The notes: generated from the sequence alone by a model not told the origin. A DNA stretch of 13,710 bases from Smithella sp. (GCA_012797505.1 JAAZOZ010000235.1:1-13710); one strand, 5' to 3'. Counted from the first letter of the stretch, positions 1 through 7,181 are shown. Program-made: numbers and translations.

Positions 1-189
1 ATCCTGATGATTTCGGCCTGGGGCTTTGCGATGGTGATCGCCTCCTTCCTGTTCCTCTGGCTGGGGTACAAGCTGGATGAGTACATGGGCACGGCGCCCA
101 ATTTCATGTTCGGTTTGTTTTTCCTGGCGATCTTCGTCTGTGTGATGCGTCTGTATCACGAGGCCCGGCAGCGAATGAAGGATTTGTAA
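1..189 (+). CDS. AtpZ/AtpI-like small membrane protein (5' end off window)
   Basis: Two hydrophobic segments flank a short loop with the pattern LGYKLDEYMGTAPN. This matches the G-x-x-LD-x-x-x-GT-x-P signature of the AtpZ/AtpI ATPase_gene1 family, small membrane proteins linked to F-type ATP synthase operons. The C-terminus is short and basic (RLYHEARQRMKDL). The frame is open to the first base of the window (an Ile-Leu precedes the ATG at position 7), and family members usually have ten to twenty more N-terminal residues, so the true start probably lies upstream. If position 7 is the start, the protein has 60 residues. A strong terminator follows 25 bases after the stop, so this is the last gene of its unit and is not co-transcribed with the mutase genes. 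The family call is good; the exact role (possibly Mg2+/Ca2+ transport or F0 assembly) is not settled by the sequence. Confidence 0.7.
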   Translation: MLMISAWGFAMVIASFLFLWLGYKLDEYMGTAPNFMFGLFFLAIFVCVMRLYHEARQRMKDL

Positions 190-214
190 CCGAAAACATG
201 ATCTGTTCAAGATA

Positions 215-253
215 AAGAAGCCCTCCGGGAAACCCCGGGGGGCTTCTTCGTTT
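215..253 (+). terminator. Rho-independent-type terminator after the AtpZ-like gene
   Basis: Bases 215-229 pair with 234-248 in a 15-bp stem with a single G-U pair, closing an AAAC tetraloop. The arms are AAGAAGCC...CGGG and CCCG...GGCTTCTT. The stem is followed by only a short T-containing stretch (CGTTTGA), so the U-tract is weak although the stem is very stable. It separates the upstream unit from the mutase unit. Confidence 0.8.
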
Positions 254-276
254 GACGGCGCGGCGTCGAATATTTC

Positions 277-306
277 TTGACAGAAGCGGAAAATGCGGGT
301 TAGTTT
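277..306 (+). promoter_or_regulatory. Candidate sigma70-type promoter for the mutase unit
   Basis: A perfect TTGACA (277-282) is followed after 18 bases by TAGTTT (301-306), which keeps the T, A and final T of the -10 consensus. It lies between the upstream terminator and the TTG start at 400 and would give a leader of roughly 90 bases. That leader is T-rich, and I see no cobalamin riboswitch or other recognisable RNA element in it. Confidence 0.45.
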
Positions 307-388
307 TTTCACCGTTTGAAAACTTGGCGTTTTTTTATTCTGCATTACCCTTTTTTCCTGGAAGTTTTTAAAGGTTCATAACGACGGC

Positions 389-394
389 AGGAGG
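389..394 (+). promoter_or_regulatory. Ribosome binding site fixing the TTG start of the mutase
   Basis: A perfect AGGAGG ends five bases before TTG at 400. No ATG or GTG in the frame is better placed, so this site decides the non-ATG start of the mutase large subunit. Confidence 0.75.
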
Positions 395-399
395 TTACA

Positions 400-2082
400 T
401 TGTATTTCTCGGATGAAACACAAAAGGCGTCCCGGAAGCTTACCGAACAATGGCAGGCGAATGTTCAAAATACTTTAAAAACCAATCCCGACTGGAAAAA
501 CCGCTTTTCAACCGTTTCCGACCTTGACATCAAAAGGCTCTACACGCCCGAAGACCTGCAAAACACGGATTTTGCCCGCGACATCGGCGCCCCGGGGGAA
601 TTTCCCTATCTTCGCGGCAACCAGGTCACCGGATACCGCGGACAACCCTGGACGTTCCGGATGTTCTCCGGCATGGGCAGCGCCGAGGACACCAACCGGC
701 GCTGGCATCTGCTTTTGCGGGAAGGACAGACCGGCCTTTCCACCGCCTTCGACTTTCCCACGCTCATGGGCTATGACAGCGACTCGCCGAAAGCCCTGGG
801 CGAGGTCGGCAAGTGCGGCGTGGCCATCGACACCCTTGAGGATTTTCTGGCGCTGATCGACAATATTCCGCTGGATCGCGTCACCACCTCCATGACGATC
901 AACCCGCCGGCAACCGTGCTGTGGGCCATGTACTGCGCGGCGGCCGAAATCAAGGGCGTCCCCCTGAACCAAATCGGCGGCACCATCCAAAACGACATGC
1001 TCAAGGAATTCATCGCGCAGAAGACGTTCATGTGTCCGCCGGAGCCTTCCGTCAGGCTGATCAGCGACACCGTCGAATTCGGCGCAAAATACGTTCCGCG
1101 ATGGAACCCCATCAGCATCAGCGGCTACCATATCCGGGAGGCGGGCGCCACGGCCGTGCAGGAGCTGGCCTTTACGCTCAGAGACGGCATCGAATACGTC
1201 GAAGATATTCTTCGCCGCAAGAAAATGAGCGTGGACGATTTCGCGCCGCGCCTTTCCTTCTTTTTCAACGCGCATATCGACCTTTTCGAGGAAATCTGCA
1301 AACTCCGCGCCGCGCGCCGCATCTGGGCCAAAGTAATGCGCGACCGCTTCGGCGCCAAAAATCCGCGATCGCTGTGGATGCGCTTTCACGTCCAGACCGC
1401 CGGCTGTTCGCTCACCGCTCAGCAGCCCTACAACAACGTCGTTCGAACCACCGTCGAGGCGCTGGCCGCGGTGCTGGGAGGAACCCAGTCGCTGCACACC
1501 AATTCGCTGGATGAAGTGCTTTGCCTGCCGTCCGAGCACGCCGTGGAAATCGCGCTGCGCACCCAGCAGATTCTGGCCGAAGAAACGGGCGTGGTCAACA
1601 CAATCGATCCTCTGGCCGGTTCCTACTTTGTGGAATCCCTCACCAATGAGATGGAGGCAAAAGCCTGGGAGTACATCGAAAAGATCGACGCCATGGGCGG
1701 CATGATCGCCGCCATCGAAAGAGGCTACCCGCAAATGGAAATCGCGGATGCGGCCTATGCCTTCCAGCGGCAGATTGACGCCGGAGAAAAAATCATGGTG
1801 GGCGTCAACAAATACGCCACCGAAGCGCAGCATCCGGTGCCGCTGGTGGAAATCGATGAAAAAGTGGGCGAAGAGCAGATTCGGCGGTTGAAAGATTTGC
1901 GCAGACGCCGCGACAGCCGCGCCGTGAGTCAATCGCTTGCCGACATTCGCGCCGCGTGCAAGAACGGGGCAAACGTCATGCCGCACTGCATCGCGGCGGT
2001 GAAAGCCCTGGCCACGGAGCAGGAAATCTGCGATGTTTACCGCGAGGTTTACGGGGAGTACAGGGACCCGGGGTTGTATTAA
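400..2082 (+). CDS. AdoCbl-dependent acyl-CoA mutase, catalytic (large) subunit; isobutyryl-CoA-mutase-like active site
   Basis: A 560-residue protein covering the substrate-binding TIM barrel of the methylmalonyl-CoA mutase family. It lacks the C-terminal B12 domain that brings fused family members to about 700 residues; that domain is the next gene. Family motifs include TAFDFPTLMGYDSD (115-128), GGTIQNDMLKEF (193-204), SGYHIREAG (241-249), FFFNAHIDLFEEI and GGTQSLHTNS. Residue numbering coincides with the Propionibacterium enzyme: Tyr243 and His244 are kept, but the position of Tyr89, which contacts the substrate carboxylate, is Phe89 (FRMFSG), and that of Arg207 is Gln207 (FIAQKTF). Phe plus Gln is the known signature of isobutyryl-CoA mutase (IcmA), which handles substrates without a second carboxylate. 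Isobutyryl-/butyryl-CoA interconversion or a related 2-methyl-branched isomerisation is therefore more likely than methylmalonyl-CoA/succinyl-CoA. The exact substrate is inferred. The start is a TTG behind a perfect AGGAGG; the stop overlaps the next gene's ribosome site. Confidence 0.9.
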   Translation: MYFSDETQKASRKLTEQWQANVQNTLKTNPDWKNRFSTVSDLDIKRLYTPEDLQNTDFARDIGAPGEFPYLRGNQVTGYRGQPWTFRMFSGMGSAEDTNRRWHLLLREGQTGLSTAFDFPTLMGYDSDSPKALGEVGKCGVAIDTLEDFLALIDNIPLDRVTTSMTINPPATVLWAMYCAAAEIKGVPLNQIGGTIQNDMLKEFIAQKTFMCPPEPSVRLISDTVEFGAKYVPRWNPISISGYHIREAGATAVQELAFTLRDGIEYVEDILRRKKMSVDDFAPRLSFFFNAHIDLFEEICKLRAARRIWAKVMRDRFGAKNPRSLWMRFHVQTAGCSLTAQQPYNNVVRTTVEALAAVLGGTQSLHTNSLDEVLCLPSEHAVEIALRTQQILAEETGVVNTIDPLAGSYFVESLTNEMEAKAWEYIEKIDAMGGMIAAIERGYPQMEIADAAYAFQRQIDAGEKIMVGVNKYATEAQHPVPLVEIDEKVGEEQIRRLKDLRRRRDSRAVSQSLADIRAACKNGANVMPHCIAAVKALATEQEICDVYREVYGEYRDPGLY

Positions 2083-2092
2083 GGAGAAGATT

Positions 2093-2497
2093 ATGCCGGA
2101 AAGAAAAATTCGAGTGATGGTGGCCAAACCCGGTCTGGACGGCCACGACCGCGGCGCGCGCATTCTGGCCCGCTGTTTTCGCGACGCCGGTTTTGAAGTC
2201 ATTTACACAGGCTGTCATCAAACCCCGGAGCAGGTTGCCGCAGCCGCGATTCAGGAAGACGTGGACCTTGTGGGTTTAAGCTGCCTGTCGGGCGCGCACC
2301 GCATTTTGTTTCCGCGCGTGGTGGAACTGCTCAGAGAAAAGAACGCTTCCGACATCACCGTGATCGGCGGAGGCATCATCCCCGAGCAGGATTTCCCCAT
2401 GCTCTACGATGCGGGCATCCAGGCGATCTTCACCCCCGGCGCTTCGCTGGATTCGATTGTGGAATGGGTCCGCACCCATATTCGGGGCAGAAACTGA
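2093..2497 (+). CDS. B12-binding (small) subunit of the acyl-CoA mutase
   Basis: A 134-residue free-standing cobalamin-binding domain, the partner of the preceding catalytic subunit. The base-off/His-on motif is complete: Lys12 and D16-G-H18-D-R-G21 (PGLDGHDRG), where His18 is the lower axial ligand to cobalt, then S63-C-L65 and the Gly-rich G92-G-G94. Together these make the DxHxxG...SxL...GG pattern of a Rossmann-like B12 fold. The frame extends upstream to an ATG at 2033 inside the mutase gene, but the ATG at 2093 has an AAGGAG site immediately in front (2081-2086, overlapping the upstream stop) and begins exactly where the domain begins. Ten bases separate it from the mutase stop, implying an operon and coupled translation, as in IcmA/IcmB and other split mutases. 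Its role is to carry adenosylcobalamin onto the barrel of the large subunit. Confidence 0.92.
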   Translation: MPERKIRVMVAKPGLDGHDRGARILARCFRDAGFEVIYTGCHQTPEQVAAAAIQEDVDLVGLSCLSGAHRILFPRVVELLREKNASDITVIGGGIIPEQDFPMLYDAGIQAIFTPGASLDSIVEWVRTHIRGRN

Positions 2498-2518
2498 CCG
2501 GCGCGGCAAAAACACGAC

Positions 2519-3493
2519 ATGACCCAAACGACCCAAAAAATATGCGCAGGCGACATCCGCTCGGCCTCCAGGCTGATCCGGGACCTGGAAGACAAACGGC
2601 CCGAAGCGCGCCTTCGGCTGCGGCAGCTTTTCCCCCACACGGGCCGATCCTTCATTATCGGCATCACCGGCTCGCCCGGCGCGGGGAAAAGCACACTGGC
2701 CGACGCGCTGATCGGCGAGCTGCGCAAACGAAAAAAAACCGTGGGCGTTCTGGCCGTTGATCCGAGCAGTCCTTTCTCCGGCGGCGCACTGCTGGGCGAC
2801 CGCGTCCGCATGCTGCGCCACGCGGAAGACGAGGACGTGTTCATCCGTTCGCTGGCCACGCGGGGCGCGCTGGGCGGATTGGCACATGCCGCGGGCGACG
2901 CAATCCACGTCATGGAAGCCATGGGCAAGGATGTCATTCTGGTGGAAACGGTCGGCATCGGCCAGCAGGAACTCGACATCATTCACCACGCGCACAGCAT
3001 CGTCGTGGTGCTGGTCCCCGGCATGGGCGACGAGATCCAGACCATGAAGGCGGGCGTCATGGAAATCGCCGACGTGTTCGTCATCAACAAGGCGGATCGT
3101 CCCGGCGCGAAGCAGTTGAAAACGGAGCTGACCTCGCTGCTCAACGCCTCACCGCACGGCCCCCGGGACTGGATTCCGCCCATCGTCAGCATCGGCAATC
3201 TGTATGAACCGGAAAGCTTCGCCAAAAAAACGGCGGAGCTGATGGACGCCGTCGCGAAGCACCACGCACACCTTGTCGTCAGCGGACAACTGGCCGAGCG
3301 GACGGAACGCAAAGCCGTCATGGAAATTACCGACGCCCTGCGCGCCTGCATCCTGGAGCCGGTGATCGAGCGCCTGATCACGGACGGCGAGCTGAAAAAA
3401 ATCGTCGGGAAAATTCAGAACCGGGAAACGGACCCCTATACCGAAGCGGAAGCCATCGCCCGTCGTTTCCTCAATACGGGAGAAACGCCATGA
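2519..3493 (+). CDS. meaB: MeaB/ArgK-family GTPase, mutase chaperone
   Basis: A 324-residue G3E-family P-loop GTPase. Visible motifs are Walker A GSPGAGKST (51-59), the VDPSSPFSGGALLGDR segment (80-95), ETVGIGQQE (143-151) and NKAD (190-193), the guanine-specificity motif. MeaB proteins gate the loading of adenosylcobalamin onto acyl-CoA mutases, protect the radical enzyme and help release inactivated cofactor. Length and the helical C-terminal dimerisation arm fit the family. It starts 21 bases after the stop of the B12 subunit, in the same operon. No good Shine-Dalgarno sequence precedes the ATG and no other in-frame start exists between the upstream stop and this ATG, so translation probably depends on coupling. 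It could be called ArgK by similarity, but the mutase neighbourhood points to the chaperone role. Confidence 0.92.
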   Translation: MTQTTQKICAGDIRSASRLIRDLEDKRPEARLRLRQLFPHTGRSFIIGITGSPGAGKSTLADALIGELRKRKKTVGVLAVDPSSPFSGGALLGDRVRMLRHAEDEDVFIRSLATRGALGGLAHAAGDAIHVMEAMGKDVILVETVGIGQQELDIIHHAHSIVVVLVPGMGDEIQTMKAGVMEIADVFVINKADRPGAKQLKTELTSLLNASPHGPRDWIPPIVSIGNLYEPESFAKKTAELMDAVAKHHAHLVVSGQLAERTERKAVMEITDALRACILEPVIERLITDGELKKIVGKIQNRETDPYTEAEAIARRFLNTGETP

Positions 3494-3548
3494 AGCGGGC
3501 ATAAAGGCCCTCGTTCAGAGTTGCGCACACTTTCAGACGGGCCGAAAT

Positions 3549-3734
3549 GCCCGTTGCCCAAATATCTCTTTGAGCGGCCATTGAGAGAGTTTTGTTTAAT
3601 AAATCTTGGCGAAGCGAAAGATCAGCCTTTGACAACTGTTTGAGCCGAAGGCGAGTTTTGTCAAAGCCTTTCGCGAGCCTTAGATTTATACAAAACGCTC
3701 GCAGGCAAGCGAAAAGGGTATTTGGGCAACAGGC
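3549..3734. repeat. 186-nt imperfect inverted repeat (MITE-like or long-hairpin element)
   Basis: This stretch folds back on itself almost completely. The outer arms begin GCCCGTTGCCCAAATAT at 3549 and, read on the other strand from 3734, GCCTGTTGCCCAAATAC. Further in, GTTTTGTTTAATAAATCT on the left matches GTTTTGTATAAATCT on the right, then GCGAAAG matches GCGAAAG, then CTTTGACAA (3627-3635) matches the complement of TTGTCAAAG (3658-3666). The tip is GCC-GAA-GGC. The left arm is about ten bases longer because of small insertions. It is AT-richer than the genes around it. No coding sequence is convincing on either strand and no clear target-site duplication was found. It lies between meaB and the adenosyltransferase gene, so it may be an inserted miniature element or a structured RNA in the transcript. 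Confidence 0.7.
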
Positions 3735-3791
3735 CGTAAATATCCAATCCGGCACCTGCAATGGCCACCATATTCAGGAGGATGTTTTTGA

Positions 3792-4391
3792 ATGAAAAAA
3801 ACCGACAAAAGCCATGCATCTGTAAAAAAAGTCGCCGCCCGTAAGAAACCAACGACGACTTCCGCCCCCGCGGAGCGAGGACTGGTCATCGTGATCACCG
3901 GCAACGGAAAAGGCAAAACCACCTCGGCGTTCGGACAGGCGCTGCGCGCCGTCGGCCAGGGATACAGGGTTTACATCATGCAGTTTATGAAAGGCCGCAA
4001 CTACGGCGAGTATACGGCCGGGAGCCGATATCTGCCTTCCCTGACCATTCGCCGCTCAGGCCTGGACAGCTTCGTCATGCGCGGCAGCCCGGCCCCGGTG
4101 GATATCGAACTGGCGCGGAAGGGCTTTGAATCGGCCAAAAAAGCGATTGCGTCCGGCCGGTACGACATGGTCATTCTCGACGAAATCAACGTGGCGGTGG
4201 ACTTCAAGCTGATTGAACTTGCGGATCTGATCCGCCTCATCACCGACAAGCCGCCGGGGCTCGATTTGATTCTGACGGGCCGGTACGCAGCCAAAGAAGT
4301 CATCCGGCTGGCCGACACGGTCAGCGAAATCAAGGACATCAAGCACCATTATGCCGCCGGCATCAAGGGGCGGGCGGGAATCGAATATTAA
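3792..4391 (+). CDS. cobO: Cob(I)alamin / cob(I)yrinate a,c-diamide adenosyltransferase (CobO/BtuR type)
   Basis: A 199-residue CobA/CobO/BtuR-family ATP:corrinoid adenosyltransferase. It transfers the 5'-deoxyadenosyl group of ATP to cob(I)alamin or precursors, making the cofactor of the mutase upstream. Visible: P-loop G37NGKGKTT44, the QFMKGR segment (64-69), acidic VILDEINVA (127-135), LILTGR (159-164) and the family-typical end KGRAGIEY. The first 28 residues are a Lys/Thr-rich extension outside the conserved domain. Start ATG follows a perfect AGGAGG (3776-3781) at ten bases. It is separated from meaB by about 300 bases that are mostly the inverted repeat, yet runs in the same direction, so co-expression with the mutase is likely but not proven. 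No cobalamin riboswitch is visible in the gap. Confidence 0.9.
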   Translation: MKKTDKSHASVKKVAARKKPTTTSAPAERGLVIVITGNGKGKTTSAFGQALRAVGQGYRVYIMQFMKGRNYGEYTAGSRYLPSLTIRRSGLDSFVMRGSPAPVDIELARKGFESAKKAIASGRYDMVILDEINVAVDFKLIELADLIRLITDKPPGLDLILTGRYAAKEVIRLADTVSEIKDIKHHYAAGIKGRAGIEY

Positions 4392-4409
4392 AAATATCAG
4401 GAGAAAGAC

Positions 4410-5153
4410 ATGTTTGCATGGATCGCCAGTCCGGAGGCCTGGATTGCCCTGGCCACCCTGACGGCGCTGGAGATCGTCCTGGGCATCGACAACATTATTT
4501 TCATTTCCATTCTGGTGGGGAGGCTGCCCGCCCAGAAAAGAAGCTTCGCGCGAAATCTGGGATTGATGCTGGCAATGGTCACCCGGCTCGCGCTGCTGTT
4601 TTCCATCGTGTGGGTGGCGAATCTGACCCAGCCCTGGTTTACCCTTTTCGGGCAGGACATTTCCGGCCGGGACATTATTTTAATCGGCGGCGGGCTGTTT
4701 CTGCTGGCCAAAGCCACACATGAAATCCACAGCAGCCTGGAAGGGGTCGAGGAGGCCAAACCGAAGCTGAAAACCGCGTCTCTGGCGCCGATCCTGATTC
4801 AGATCGCGCTTTTGGACGTCGTTTTCTCGCTGGATTCCGTCATCACGGCCGTCGGCCTGGCCCGGCACGTCTCGATCATGGCAATCGCCATCATCGTCGC
4901 CGTGGGCATCATGCTGGTTGCCGCCAAACCGATTGCCGAATTTGTGGACGCCCATCCGACCATCAAGATTCTGGCGCTGTCCTTTTTAATCCTGGTGGGC
5001 GTCACGCTGATGGTCGAAGGCTTTGACGTGCATGTGCCGAAAGGCTACATTTACTTTGCGATGGCGTTTTCCGTGGCGGTGGAAATGCTGAACATCCGCA
5101 TGCGGAAAAAGCAGACGGACCCGATCCAGCTGCGCAAGGAAATCACCGGATAG
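4410..5153 (+). CDS. TerC-family integral membrane protein
   Basis: A 247-residue polytopic protein with about seven hydrophobic segments. It has the paired acidic membrane motifs of the TerC/YgdQ family: E21-IVLGID27N28 near the N-terminus and ALLDVVFSLDSVITA (133-147, with D136, D142 and S143) in the second half. A charged cytoplasmic loop (about 103-122) connects the two halves. Members are implicated in metal ion (notably Mn2+) export or membrane-protein metalation; tellurite resistance applies only to some plasmid systems and is not implied here. The gene starts 18 bases after the adenosyltransferase stop with a CAGGAGA ribosome site, so the two are probably co-transcribed, though no functional link is evident. 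A 7-bp hairpin with one bulge (5146-5170) covers this stop and that of the convergent gene; it lacks a U-tract. Confidence 0.88.
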   Translation: MFAWIASPEAWIALATLTALEIVLGIDNIIFISILVGRLPAQKRSFARNLGLMLAMVTRLALLFSIVWVANLTQPWFTLFGQDISGRDIILIGGGLFLLAKATHEIHSSLEGVEEAKPKLKTASLAPILIQIALLDVVFSLDSVITAVGLARHVSIMAIAIIVAVGIMLVAAKPIAEFVDAHPTIKILALSFLILVGVTLMVEGFDVHVPKGYIYFAMAFSVAVEMLNIRMRKKQTDPIQLRKEITG

Positions 5154-5163
5154 TATTCAGGGG

Positions 5164-5931
5164 CTACCGGGGCGGCATGCGCAGCGCTCCGTCCAGGCGG
5201 ATGCAGCATCCGTTCAGCATCGGATTCTCGAGGATGTGAACCGCCATCCGGGCAAACTCCGCGGGCCTTCCCAGACGCCGGGGAAAGGGAACCCCTTTGG
5301 CCATGTCTTCCTTGACGGCGGGCGGCAATCCGGCCATGAGCGGCGTTTCAAAAAGCCCCGGCGCGATCGTGGCCACGCGAATGCCGTAATCGGCGCATTC
5401 CCGGGCGATCGGCAGCGTCATCCCGACAATGCCGCCTTTGGACGCGGCGTAAGCCGCCTGGCCGATCTGTCCGTCAAACGCGGCAATGGATGCCGTATTG
5501 ACGATCACCCCCCTTTCGCCTTCCTCATTGGGGACATTGTTCACCATCTGTTCGACGGCCAGGCGAATCACATTCAGGGTTCCCACCAGATTGATGGAAA
5601 TCACGCGATTGAACAGGGAAAGAGGCAGCGGACCTTTTTTGCCCATCACTTTGGCCGCGTCCGGCACACCCGCGCAGTTGACGGCCGCCGTGATGCTCCC
5701 GAAGCGATCCAGGGATTGTTGAATGGCTTGGCGGACGGAGTCTTCGCCGGTCACGTCGCAGCGGACAAACATAACATTCTCCCCGGCTTCCCCGGCCAGT
5801 TTTTCGCCCTTTTCCACGTCCAGATCGACGATGACGACTTTTGCGCCGCGCGCGGCCAATTCCAGCACCGTCGCGCCCCCCAGTCCCGAGGCGCCGCCGG
5901 TCACCAGTGCGATCACATCCTGAATCTTCAT
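5164..5931 (-). CDS. Short-chain dehydrogenase, HSD10-like 3-hydroxyacyl-CoA dehydrogenase (type II)
   Basis: A 255-residue classical SDR. Visible: the NAD-binding TGGASGLG (11-18), an acidic residue after strand two (VIVDLD, 34-38) indicating NAD rather than NADP, D59-V60, NCAG (85-88), N114 and the catalytic S148, Y161 and K165 (YAASK). The overall pattern, including NCAGVPDAAKV and PGLFETPLM, resembles the HSD10 / 3-hydroxyacyl-CoA dehydrogenase type II group, which oxidises straight and 2-methyl-branched 3-hydroxyacyl-CoAs to 3-ketoacyl-CoAs. It is the last gene of a three-gene unit, starting ten bases after the acyl-CoA dehydrogenase stop with a GGGGGAAG ribosome site. Together the two would supply the first and third steps of a beta-oxidation cycle; no enoyl-CoA hydratase or thiolase is in the window. 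A FabG-like role is possible but less well supported. Confidence 0.85.
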   Translation of the reverse strand: MKIQDVIALVTGGASGLGGATVLELAARGAKVVIVDLDVEKGEKLAGEAGENVMFVRCDVTGEDSVRQAIQQSLDRFGSITAAVNCAGVPDAAKVMGKKGPLPLSLFNRVISINLVGTLNVIRLAVEQMVNNVPNEEGERGVIVNTASIAAFDGQIGQAAYAASKGGIVGMTLPIARECADYGIRVATIAPGLFETPLMAGLPPAVKEDMAKGVPFPRRLGRPAEFARMAVHILENPMLNGCCIRLDGALRMPPR

Positions 5932-5941
5932 GCTTCCCCCC

Positions 5942-7141
5942 TTACACGATCTCTCTTCCGATAATCATATTCTGCACCTCGCGCACGCCTTCATAAATGT
6001 CGATGATATGGGCGTCGCGCGCCAGCTTGGAAATTTCATAATCCGCCGTAAACCCGTAGCCGCCGTGCAGATGCAGCCCTTCGTTGGCGCAGAAAAGAGC
6101 CGCTTCCGCGCAGGTATTTTTGGCCAGGGACGCAAAGATGCCCGCGTCCTTGTCGTTCTTTTGGATTTTCCAGCAGGCTTTCCACAGCGACAGCTCGGCC
6201 AGCTCCACTTTTTTCCACATGGCGACAAGCGTGTCGCGGGCGACCGGCAGATCGCAGAGGCGCTGGCCGAACTGCTTGCGCTGGCGCGTGTAGTCCATCG
6301 TAACATCCAGCGCCCTTTTGGCCAGCCCCAGGCCGATGGCCGCGACCATCGGGCGGGCAAAGTCAAGCACGTCCATGATGTATTTGAAGCCGAAGCGGCG
6401 GTTGCCGATGATCTGATCGGGCTCAACGATCACGTCTTCGAAAGTGACGCTGGCCGTATTGGACAGGCGCTGGCCGAGCTTGTCCTCGGGTTTGCCGATC
6501 ACGATTCTGCCGCCGGTGGACAGATGGATCTCCCGGGTGGAATATCCGACATCGGGAAGGTCCGCGGCAATCACGGATTCCGCCGGAACCACCACGCAGG
6601 CCATGAAGTTGCTGGAAGGTTTTCCGTTTTTACACAAAACGGTAAATTGCGAAGCGTAGGACGCATTGGTGATGAAGCATTTGGAGCCGTTGAGCACCCA
6701 GGAACCGTCGTCGCGCGGCGCAATGAAGCTGGTCATGAGCGAGTTGTCGGACCCGGCGCCCGGCTCCGTCAGGCAGAAAGACGCCAGGAGCGGTTTTTCC
6801 ACAAAGGGGCGCAAAAACCTCTCCTTCTGCTGGTCCGTTCCGTGCCGGCTGATCACGACGTTGGCCAGATCGTTGCACATGGCCGACGTGGCGATGCCCG
6901 TGTCGCCGTAAGACAGCTCCTGAATGATCAACGCGGAAGAAAACACGTCCACATCGAATCCCTTGATGGACTCCGGAATGCACAGGTTGACGAGGCCCAT
7001 TTCCCAGGCTTTGGAGATGATCGCCCACGGAAAGCCATGTTCCTTTTCCATCTCCAGAATGCGGGGACTGATTTCATTTTTCACCAGCCTGCGCACGGTA
7101 TCCACATACAGCAGCTGATTTTCACTGAAGTTTAAATCCAT
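5942..7141 (-). CDS. Acyl-CoA dehydrogenase
   Basis: A 399-residue flavoprotein of the acyl-CoA dehydrogenase family, introducing the alpha-beta double bond into acyl-CoA with electrons passed to ETF. Visible: LTEPGAGSD (124-132), the FAD-contacting FITNA (156-160), KLGQR (221-225), TRQRKQFG (285-292), HGGYGF (359-364) and the catalytic base region IYEGVREVQ with Glu384 at the medium-/short-chain enzyme position. By eye, about 20 extra residues (around 193-216, LPDVGYSTREIHLSTGG) lie before the KPEDKLG segment compared with typical members, perhaps altering the substrate or dimer surface. The start has a GGAAGGATG ribosome site. It lies 40 bases downstream of the FabD-like gene and 10 upstream of the SDR. 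The substrate is unknown; the neighbourhood suggests short or 2-methyl-branched acyl-CoA. Confidence 0.92.
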   Translation of the reverse strand: MDLNFSENQLLYVDTVRRLVKNEISPRILEMEKEHGFPWAIISKAWEMGLVNLCIPESIKGFDVDVFSSALIIQELSYGDTGIATSAMCNDLANVVISRHGTDQQKERFLRPFVEKPLLASFCLTEPGAGSDNSLMTSFIAPRDDGSWVLNGSKCFITNASYASQFTVLCKNGKPSSNFMACVVVPAESVIAADLPDVGYSTREIHLSTGGRIVIGKPEDKLGQRLSNTASVTFEDVIVEPDQIIGNRRFGFKYIMDVLDFARPMVAAIGLGLAKRALDVTMDYTRQRKQFGQRLCDLPVARDTLVAMWKKVELAELSLWKACWKIQKNDKDAGIFASLAKNTCAEAALFCANEGLHLHGGYGFTADYEISKLARDAHIIDIYEGVREVQNMIIGREIV

Positions 7142-7181
7142 GGGTCATCCTTCCTGGACCAGAATGCGCAAAACCGGTCCG

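Noticed and set aside
190..399. Cobalamin riboswitch in the mutase leader
   Set aside because: No B12-box-like conserved sequence, and after the terminator and promoter only about 95 bases of T-rich leader remain, too short for the usual element.
508..2202. Long minus-strand open frame (564 codons) opposite the mutase gene
   Set aside because: It is the antisense shadow of a high-GC gene with clear family motifs on the + strand. Its translation is His/Arg/Gly-rich with no recognisable domain.
400..2497. Naming the mutase methylmalonyl-CoA mutase (MutA/MutB)
   Set aside because: Phe89 and Gln207 replace the carboxylate-binding Tyr and Arg; the family call holds but this substrate call does not.
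3549..3734. The long hairpin as a simple transcription terminator
   Set aside because: Far longer than a terminator, has mismatches and bulges, and lacks a T-tract at either edge.
3592..3795. Small open frames inside the inverted repeat on both strands
   Set aside because: They follow from the repeat symmetry, have no ribosome site or recognisable domain, and the strand partners mirror each other.
4410..5153. Tellurite resistance locus
   Set aside because: Only a single TerC-family protein is present, without TerA/B/D/E/Z partners; the family is broader than tellurite resistance.
5930..7135. Plus-strand open frame of 401 codons opposite the acyl-CoA dehydrogenase
   Set aside because: Antisense shadow; the minus strand encodes a complete, motif-perfect acyl-CoA dehydrogenase over the same bases.
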